64,000 nt of DNA. Source: Coturnix japonica (taxonomy: Eukaryota; Chordata; Aves; Galliformes; Phasianidae). The stretch covers positions 30,504,539 through 30,568,538 of the forward strand of contig NC_029519.1 of assembly GCF_001577835.2 (NCBI RefSeq). Reading direction: 5' to 3'. The notes under the pieces were generated by a model. The model searched no databases, was not told where the DNA came from, and worked only from the letters and a program-made list of their open reading frames with translations. Every line of letters starts with the position of its first letter. Within the stretch, counting starts at the first letter, position 1. This document shows positions 48,670-64,000 of the stretch, piece after piece. The translations under genes were made by a program, and so were the position numbers.

Positions 48670-49282
48670 GCTTCCGGCACAGCTGGCGCGGGGCGCCGGG
48701 AGGAGCGAGCGAGGGAAGGGGCGGCAGGTGTGTGGTGTTAGCGGTGCTGTGTGGGGATGGCGGTGCTGCCCCGGACCTGTCCCCACACGCGCCTCTCACA
48801 GCTCAGCCCTGGGCCGGTGGCGAGCGGCGGCTGTTGGCTGGCTGTGCAAAGTAAATCGTGCTCGAGGCCCGATGCGGCCCCGGAGCCGCTCTTCCACCCT
48901 TCGTGCCTCCTGATGGTAGCGGGGCCTGTGGAAATGGAGCAGCTCCTCGCCTTCCCTGCGGGTGGCTCTATAGCACACGGGGCCCGCCGTGCTGCAAGCC
49001 GGCAGTGCCCACAGCTGTGTCCGTGTGCTCCAGCACGGGAACCTGACTGTGCCCCCAGCTGCAGGGTTTGATTCACCCGCTGCAAACACCGCCTCGGTTC
49101 CAGCCCCGCAGCCCACTCCGTGCAGGGCACAGCACAGCCCGCAGTCAGCCCGCCACACAGCTCCCTGCGGCACCACAGCGAGCAGGGACACCTCCAGCAT
49201 CAGGTAACCACAGCCTGGCACAGAATGGGCTTCGGGAAACCTGTCAGTCAATTGCTGCCATCACCAGAACATTACAGATCAC

Positions 49283-49435
49283 AGTTATACACTGATAATT
49301 AGTTTATATGTATTAGTGAGCCTTGGATTTCTCCAGCTCATCCGCAGCTTCAGCTTATAGATGTGTCTAGCCTAGGAAGTCTCTTGTTTTTGTGCCCCCA
49401 GTTCATCTCTGGCTCATTACAACTGTAGGGGAGCT
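49283..49435. repeat. Diverged direct repeat, copy A
   Basis: Shares an ordered series of blocks with copy B at 49709-49860: ACTGATAATTAGTTTAT against ACTGACTAGTTTAATTTG, then CTCCAGCTC, CAGCTTCAGCTT against CAGCTCCAGCTT, GGAAGTCTC, and finally CAACTGTAG against TAACTATAG. The family is unknown. It could be a pair of old terminal repeats or a tandem duplication. Confidence 0.5.
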
Positions 49436-49708
49436 GTCAGGTCGCGGCTCAAACTGGTGGTTGAGCACCTGGCCCAGGGAGCGCAGGCAAAATGTTCGCA
49501 CCCAGAAGGGTGGAGCCATCCTGGGCTCATGTAAGGGGCACCTGCTGAACAGAGGCTATCTCTTGGACTTGGGCTGCTTGCTGCAAAGGAGAGCTCTATA
49601 GCCAGAGCTCCTTTGTCATTTGCATTACGACTTAGACTTTAGACAAGGCTGTAAATCAATCACTGTTATAATCTGAATGTTAATCCAGAATGTCTTAGTT
49701 GCGTACTG

Positions 49709-49860
49709 CATAGATACTGACTAGTTTAATTTGTATCTGCAGACTAACTGCTTTGTCCGTCTCCAGCTCGCTGTCTGGCTCACAGGCAGCTCCAGCTTGT
49801 GGACATGCCCTGGAAGTCTCCTGGACTTCTCCAACTTCATTGTGGCTCCAGGTAACTATA
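49709..49860. repeat. Diverged direct repeat, copy B
   Basis: Second member of the pair, about 426 bp downstream of copy A and in the same orientation. The two copies are similar in block order but clearly diverged, so the duplication is old. Confidence 0.5.
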
Positions 49861-49969
49861 GCTCTTGGTTTGTAAGACAGTCTGGGCTTTACACACAGTC
49901 ACTACGCAGGCCCAGTGGTAACTATTGTGGATACTGATTAAACATCTGAATAAGAAGTTGAGCTGTAAA

Positions 49970-50150
49970 GCCCCGTCCCGTTCCGCTCCGCACCGTCCCA
50001 GCAGCGCAGCACCGCCCGCGGCCGGAAGGGGAACGGAGGAACAAGATGGCGGCCGCACTGCGCAGGCGCCCTGCGGTCTCAGCGCCAGCCCCTTCGTCCC
50101 CCCTCAGCCGCGTAATGGCGGCTGCGGGAAGTTCGAGTTAGGAGCCTCGT
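49970..50150. promoter_or_regulatory. Orphan promoter-like CpG block
   Basis: An isolated GC- and CpG-rich block in an AT-richer spacer. It contains an ETS-like CCGGAAG, a YY1-like CAAGATGGCGGCC, an NRF1-like CTGCGCAGGCGCC and a second ATGGCGGC. This mix is typical of TATA-less housekeeping promoters that start within or next to the YY1 site. No known gene starts here. The ATG at 50046 opens only a 31-codon frame on the plus strand, and GSR ends downstream on the minus strand. It could drive a non-coding RNA or mark a lost gene. Confidence 0.5.
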
Positions 50151-50368
50151 GGGTCAAACCTGCGCGGCACTTGGCCATGGTGAAACTCAGGAAGCTCATG
50201 TAGACACAGTCTGCAAGCCTGTCACCGTCCCTTTGGCATCCCCCGGTGACTCCCCGCCTTTGCCTCTTAAGGCTGAGATGATGCCCCAGCACTTGTTCCT
50301 GCCCTGCGTGGTACAGCACAGAACGGCAATTAGAACACGCGAGGCAAAGGCTTACCAGCATCACTGCA

Positions 50369-50374
50369 TTTATT
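50369..50374 (-). terminator. Likely GSR poly(A) signal
   Basis: AATAAA on the minus strand, 240 bp beyond the GSR stop codon. It is the first good hexamer in the transcription direction. Confidence 0.6.
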
Positions 50375-50614
50375 TCCCACTCTGGGTCACACCACACTGA
50401 TTCCACCACTGTGTTGCTCTCCAAGCAATTGGCTGGTGTTTAGGCACTTTGTAAGGCTTGGAAAAAAAAATAAAATGATTTCCTACAAATCATGAAAAAT
50501 TTTCAGAGAGAAAGAGGTGAAATTTGCTCATGTGATTAACTTGGCACAGAGGAAGTGCTGCCAGGATGCAAGGACTGGCTCCTCTGCTTCAGCTGCCAGC
50601 AGTTCATCTCCACT

Positions 50615-54720
<4,106 letters not shown>

Positions 54721-54723
54721 GCG

Positions 54724-54729
54724 TTTATT
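54724..54729 (-). terminator. Candidate distal PPP2CB poly(A) signal
   Basis: AATAAA on the minus strand, 79 bp upstream of the GSR start codon. If used, the PPP2CB transcript ends inside the GSR promoter. Confidence 0.45.
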
Positions 54730-54821
54730 GTTCAGGTACAGCGAGTGGGACAAGCGCGGCCGTGACAAGTACGCGAAGGCGGGAACAACACAGGACGGGA
54801 ATCGAGCTAAAAAGGGAACGC

Positions 54822-54827
54822 TTTATT
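54822..54827 (-). terminator. Candidate PPP2CB poly(A) signal
   Basis: AATAAA on the minus strand, about 610 bp after the PPP2CB stop and 98 bp before the alternative at 54729. Either hexamer could be used. Confidence 0.5.
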
Positions 54828-54879
54828 CCGTGTTATGACAACGTACTCCCAAAAGCAGGAATCGCTTCCCTTCTCCTAG

Positions 54880-55000
54880 AAGCGCGGAAGGGCGGGGGCT
54901 GGAAGGGGCCTTAAGGCCATCCGACCCCTGCCGGGGGCAGGGCCCTCCCCTCGGCCGGGCCGCCCTGGGCCCCAGGCAGCCCATCCCGCTCCACTTGAGG
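54880..55000 (-). repeat. GC-rich CR1 fragment in the PPP2CB 3' UTR
   Basis: Plus-strand GGCTGGAAGGGGCCTTAAGG and GGGCCGCCCTGGGCCCCAGG match the reverse complement of a CR1 3' region, with most A/T sites replaced by G/C. The sense strand is the same as PPP2CB transcription, so it would form part of that mRNA's 3' UTR. Confidence 0.65.
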
Positions 55001-55434
55001 CGCTCATCTTTCAGTAAAATCAAGAGTGGTGGGGTAAAGAAGTTAGTGTGCATTTCCCTTAGAAATGAACTCCAAAACGCTAAGTCATGCCAGTTAACCA
55101 CTAGAACTAAAAATTGACAAATAAGCGTAAAAGGAGATGGAAGCGTTAGAGTTACCTTGTCCTCTGAACAGTCCAGAAAAAAAAACAACAACAAAAAATA
55201 ATGACTACAATACAGCAGGCAAACTGACTGTCGGACTGATTGGTATAGGATACATAGTGTCGTAAGGAATTCAGTCTCAGGTTGTGCTGAACGCTCTTCG
55301 TCCTCAATATGGCACGTTTTGGTCCATGATGGGGATTATAAGTAGAGACGAACCCCGATTTCTTACAGAAACATGTAAATATTGTTGCTCTTTAAAACGC
55401 CAGGTGTACTTCCTTCTAAAAGGTTACGAGAGGT

Positions 55435-59442
<4,008 letters not shown>

Positions 59443-62400
59443 CTAGCAAGAGAAAAAAACAGAACAAAGATGCAGGACGCTCCTCCACTGGCAGGAGCAG
59501 AAGTTACTCCACTGCGTCTGCACTTGAAATTCAGTTTCCCTCTAAGACAGAAGGATGACCACTAGAAAAAGAGCTTGTTGAATAAGCAAAGGCAAAGTGC
59601 ATTGTACAGACAGTCGTGCAGTAAGACAAGTTTGGTACTGCAAAGCCTGGACGCACAGATTTTATTGTACCATGTATGACAAGAAACAACTTCAAAGAAG
59701 TAAATGGACAAGTGAATTCTTAACCTCTCCTGAAATTAAGGAGTGTGAATGTCAAGACTTGCTGTTGCATACGACTTCCATCCCTGATGGGGTTCATCCA
59801 TGAAGCCTCTGCTTTTTCCAGTCATTTCTGAAGTGCATACAGTGACTGCAAGTGCTGTTCCAGTGTTTCATTAGCATCACATGCAGATCTCATCTCCTTA
59901 AGCACAACTGACTTGTTTGTGTGAAGCATACTGGTCCATTCAATTGATAGATTTCTTGGTTCGGAAGAGCTCAGGCTGATTCATCTGACCTATGTAACTA
60001 CAACAGCACTGGGGTTCCAGTCTGACTGCCAAAGCCAAGAGCCACTCAGCTCCATGGTACCTGGCAGCTTTGCCTCAAGAACCACAACTGTATCGCTGGC
60101 CATCTCACATCCTGTCAGCACCATTTCTGTGGGAGGCGTGCAAGAACAGGGTTTGGCAGCCTGTGGTCAGGGCAGCAACACCTGAAGAGACCACGCACAA
60201 TGTCCAGGCAACTACTATGGTTTTTGAAGAACTTGGTTTGCCAGAGCAAGGGTAAAGCCATGAGGATCCACATGCCTTGCCTCCACTGGCAACATGGCAG
60301 CAGGGTCAAATCTCTCTCCTGCCGGCCCTGGCAGCTAATGTTCACCGTCTTCATCCTTTGGCATCCCTCGTGCTTCCTCTCCCCATCGCTGCACACCCAG
60401 GAACCACGCGTGCTATCCTAAAACCAGGATTTGACAGGAACAGATTTGTGCCATGGAAACAGCACTGCAAGCAGCGCATTTGCTCTGTATCTACAAAGCC
60501 ACCTCATCGTCTGAGCAGAGCCGGTGCTAAGCAAGGCTGGTCGTGACGAAGCAACTCGCCTGGCAGAACAGCCGGGCACTGCTGTGGCACAAGATGAGCA
60601 GAGCCGCACTGCTCTGCCAAATGGCAATGAGCACAAGTGGCAGAGCATTGGGCAGCTGGGGCAGCTCTGAAGGCACTGTGCCCTCAGATCGCATTGTGGT
60701 AAGAGACAGCTGTCAGGAACAGGAATCTCTCAGCTATTCCCAGGACATATGGGAACTATCAAATCCATCTCCTTTGCAGAGCGGAGGGTTTCTTCTTGCT
60801 GAAGTCACGAGGGAAAAAAACACTTGTAAACCTTACCTGTAGTAACCTGGCACAAACCTCCATACATGCGCAAGAGGCACTTTTCTAGCCCGGGGCACCT
60901 GCTTCCTGCCAAATCTCCAGTTCCCTTCCAAGTTTAATTTAAATTCTTCTGCAGCCATTATCAACTTCCTGGCCATAACTGACTGGCAACAACACAACTC
61001 CAGATGGAAGGAAGGCATTCCTGAATGTACTCATCTCTTTCTCTGCACCCAGCAGTTCCTATGCCAATTACAGCCACGTAATGTAGTAATGTAGCCTATC
61101 CGCATTACTTATTATGGCTGTCAAATATTATGGTTGTTTTTGCTGCCTCCAGTTCATCAGCTGATATAGACCAGAGCTGCTGGCACATCTGATGCACAGG
61201 GAGAAACCACCGGCAGGCTCAGCCAGATTTGGACAGAAAGGACAAGGATCACCTGTGCAGAACAGTCTCTGGCAGGTGGTGATTTGGTTGCTCACCAAGT
61301 CCCTTTGCTTAGGGTGAATTAGGTCCCACCTACCACATGGTAAGAAGCTACTTAGTGAGGACACCCTCAGCAGGCTCTGCTGAGTGCATCTGTCCTCACA
61401 TCTGAGTGTTCAGACACTTTGCTTCTCACACACTAGGAAAAAAATCCTACAGCCCATTGGCTTGGCCAGTGCCCAGCGTGCCACCTACATGGTGTGTAAC
61501 CTGAGGGATGTGACCCCGATTCTCAGAGACATCCTAAACATCGACTAAGTGACATGGAGTCCGCTTTGCAGTCCCAAATGGACTATAAACTGCTAAACAC
61601 ATGGCATCTGAGTGCAATGGCCCTGAGTTCTTCCTGCCTTTAAAAGCACCTACAGGACCCGTCAAGAGCTTCAGCCCTCAGAGGGTGATAGAAAATTCAG
61701 TCACAAAACACCTGCTCTGTGTGTTCTGACATATGTTGCACAAAACAAGAGACTGGGCTTCACTGTGAACTGGAGTTAACTGAACCACCAAAGGTGCTGG
61801 GTACTTTCTGCCTTACTGTATTATGCATTCTGCTCCTTTCTCAGCTGCATAAAAAGACAGGGACTTGGTGCTTCTGGGAGAAAGATGCAGGGCATGATAC
61901 GGGTATTGTGCATACCCACCAGCATCCCAGTTCCATGCAGGCATCTTGGGAACACATACAGGTAAAGAAGCGTTCAAGAAACAGAGGACAGCTCCTTTTG
62001 TGCAGTAACACCTTAAATGCTCATGTCAAATGCATCCTAGGAAGGTGGGCCAGCAAGACACTTGAAACATTGGTACTAGAAGAATCTAGAAGTTCCCCAT
62101 CAGGAGAGGGGACCTGACAGCTGGAGAGCAGCGGCTTCTTAAACTGCCTACCAGCTGTTATTGTTTAGCCTACTTTAGCTTTGTAGACATACATGAAAAG
62201 TAAGATTTGTTGTGTTAACATTGCTCGGGAACTGAGCTGACCACAGAAATTTTGCCCTCAAATGATCTTCTAAGGCCAAAAAAGGTCTTTAAAAATCTTA
62301 AACATCATAAAAAACTTCTCAGAAAAGCTGCAATTAATCAGTTAACTCTGGTTGTTTGTTTCACTGTGCACAGGTAACACTACAACAAAAAGGCTGAAAT

Positions 62401-64000
62401 AATCAAAGCATCATTGCAAAGGAAAAAATTCTGATATGAGTAAGCTGCCCTACATTACTGTCATTTACTTATGAAGACTGTTAAATAACTATTAAAGTCA
62501 CTTTGACCTACTATTTCTGGCACATCAGCTTCCTAACCACGTCTCCATTTGTTCTGAATTAAAGCCATCCTCCAGGTAAGAATGAGTAAGAGTTACTGTA
62601 GTGGAAATGCTAAGTCAGGGCCTGAAGCAGTGATGGAGCACCTGGTGGAAGGCAGGGCCGACCCGCGGAGCTCAGGTGCATGCAATGTGACTGAGTATCC
62701 AGAAGGGGTGAAGCCAGGATCCTCCCCCTCCCAGACCCCATTTAAGGGCTGGCAGTGGAGGCTGGGGTACCTGTCTGGAGATCCCTGCCTGCTGGAGGCT
62801 TTCGAAAGGTAAGCAGTTTTTCTTCCCTTGTTTCTGTATCCGTGATTGCTGTATTTGGGCTCGTTCTCATTTGCTGTAGCCTAGGATTGTGCTACTCTGT
62901 TACTGCTGTACTTTCTCTCACGTTACAGCACTTCAGCGTTACAGTAACAAAAAGCTCCTTCTCTTCTAGGCATAATATTTACAGTGTCTGCCCTCAAAAT
63001 TATTCTGAAGACCAGGTTATTTGTTGGCTGTGAATTTGCCAATATCTTAGCTCTCCTTCCCATCAGAGGACCAGGCTGCCTGCCATCCCAGCCCTTGATC
63101 TGCATGGATGGATGCTGGAGGACACATCCCAGTACGTCACTGTGCTGTCACTACAAGAAAAAACTGAACAGTCTCAGGACTTGAACACAATCTCTTAATA
63201 CACTGCTCTGAAACTGGAGATCTTACACAGGCCCTGAGACTACTGTCAGGATCATCAGGAGACTAAGCTTCTGTGAGAGGCTTAATGATCAAACACATCA
63301 ACTCTCATACTGCTTGGATTTGTCTCTGAGACTCGTGTAGGATGACTCCATCGGTGAGGGGATTAAGATCCATCCAGATTTTCAATATCAGGTCTTCCCT
63401 GGATAATAATGTAAGATCCTTTGAGAACACAGAAACACAGCTCCTTCTGGAAGATTCATTGACTGTGCCATAACCTCAGTTTGATTGTTGGAGGCCCTTG
63501 CTTCAAGAATCCAAGAAACCAGTTATGGAGTTTCTCATTTCTCTGCCAGTTGCAATTAATTAAACTACAGCATCAACAGGCTGAGGATCCTAAAATCTCG
63601 GAGGTGCCTCAGCAGCTTCGTTTGACAAGAGCCAGCTGGATTCTCCCCAAATGAGAGGGGAGCTGGAGAGCTGGAGCTGCCCTGCCCTTCAATAGCAGGG
63701 GGCAGCCCACAGCCCCAACAGCAGCACTGATGCCAATATGGATGTACACTCCTAGAGCCATCCAGGCCAGTATATGCTAAGATAAACTTTATCACTGAAG
63801 AGATAAAATACTGCTGACTGTGATCCAGCATAACACTCTCAGAATGTGTCATGGTTTGAATGGCATCCAGGATGTAACTTGGCTTTGTTGCTCATACTAA
63901 CTTCACCAATTACTGCAGAGGAGCCTACGAGCTCATTCTATTAAAATTATTCCTGGGCAAAATAATCTCAGAGGGCAGAACTGCCATACGTACATGCTAG
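59443..64000 (-). other. PPP2CB intron 1 (partial)
   Basis: No sequence here matches the expected first exon (MDDKAFTKELDQWVEQL), so it lies to the right. The 4.6 kb holds no coding exon that I can support. One block near 62690-62900 looks like a promoter or an old LTR on the plus strand (listed separately). The rest looks unique and AT-moderate. Confidence 0.6.
62560..62900 (+). mobile_element. Possible old solo LTR or antisense promoter in PPP2CB intron 1
   Basis: A compact plus-strand arrangement: CCCCATTTAAGGGC (TATA-like) at about 62738, a GC-rich stretch, then TTTCGAAAGGTAAGC with a good splice-donor shape near 62812, followed by T-rich DNA. This resembles the core of a bird LTR (promoter, leader, donor), but I found no matching second copy in the window and the boundaries are not sharp. 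If it is viral it is a solitary, non-coding fossil. An alternative promoter with a first exon is also possible. Confidence 0.3.

Larger units (their letters stand above)
48423..50368. other. BTC-GSR intergenic spacer
   Basis: The spacer separates the BTC poly(A) signal from the likely GSR poly(A) signal. It holds the CTCF-like cluster (48595-48669), a GC-rich shoulder to about 49180, a pair of diverged direct repeats (49283-49860) and a promoter-like CpG block (49970-50150). I find no supported coding gene in it. Confidence 0.6.

Overview
The window is nuclear DNA from a bird, most likely a galliform close to chicken. The evidence is GT-AG spliced vertebrate genes, short introns, CpG-island promoters, and several 5'-truncated CR1 LINE pieces with the bird-type ATTCTATG 3' terminus. 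There are no bacterial-style operons, CRISPR arrays or plasmid features. I reconstructed six protein-coding genes exon by exon from splice sites and remembered human orthologues; every reading frame closes across every junction.

Layout, left to right. JADE1 (+) runs from its second coding exon to its stop at 19984; its first coding exon lies off the left edge. Its 3' UTR ends near 22655, about 90 bp before the start codon of RCHY1 (+, 22747-26278). From 26351 to 36087 I see no gene, only CR1 fragments, an assembly gap of 25 Ns and GGAA/GA-rich simple repeats. PARM1 (-, 36088-44178) and BTC (+, 45588-48304) are divergent, with 1.41 kb of CpG-rich DNA between their start codons. A 2.2 kb spacer after BTC holds three CTCF-like motifs, a pair of diverged direct repeats and a promoter-like CpG block. 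GSR (-, 50615-54645) and PPP2CB (-, from 55435 to beyond the right edge) follow head to tail. The first PPP2CB coding exon is off the right edge, and intron 1 fills 59443-64000.

The genes are unrelated in function. They are a scaffold of the HBO1 histone acetyltransferase complex (JADE1), a p53 ubiquitin ligase (RCHY1), a mucin-like membrane protein (PARM1), an EGF-family growth factor (BTC), glutathione reductase (GSR) and a PP2A catalytic subunit (PPP2CB). What links them is chromosomal history. From memory, the human counterparts lie in three places: JADE1 on 4q28, BTC-PARM1-RCHY1 on 4q13, and GSR-PPP2CB on 8p12. The window therefore spans two evolutionary junctions, one at the RCHY1 promoter and one between BTC and GSR.

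I found no novel multi-gene system. The most useful observations are a probable false duplication from long-read gap filling beside the N gap (33375-35200), the synteny junctions with a triple CTCF-like cluster at one of them, an orphan promoter-like element near 50.0 kb, a GSR gene whose first exon has no room for a mitochondrial leader, and an intronic polyadenylation route to a short JADE1.
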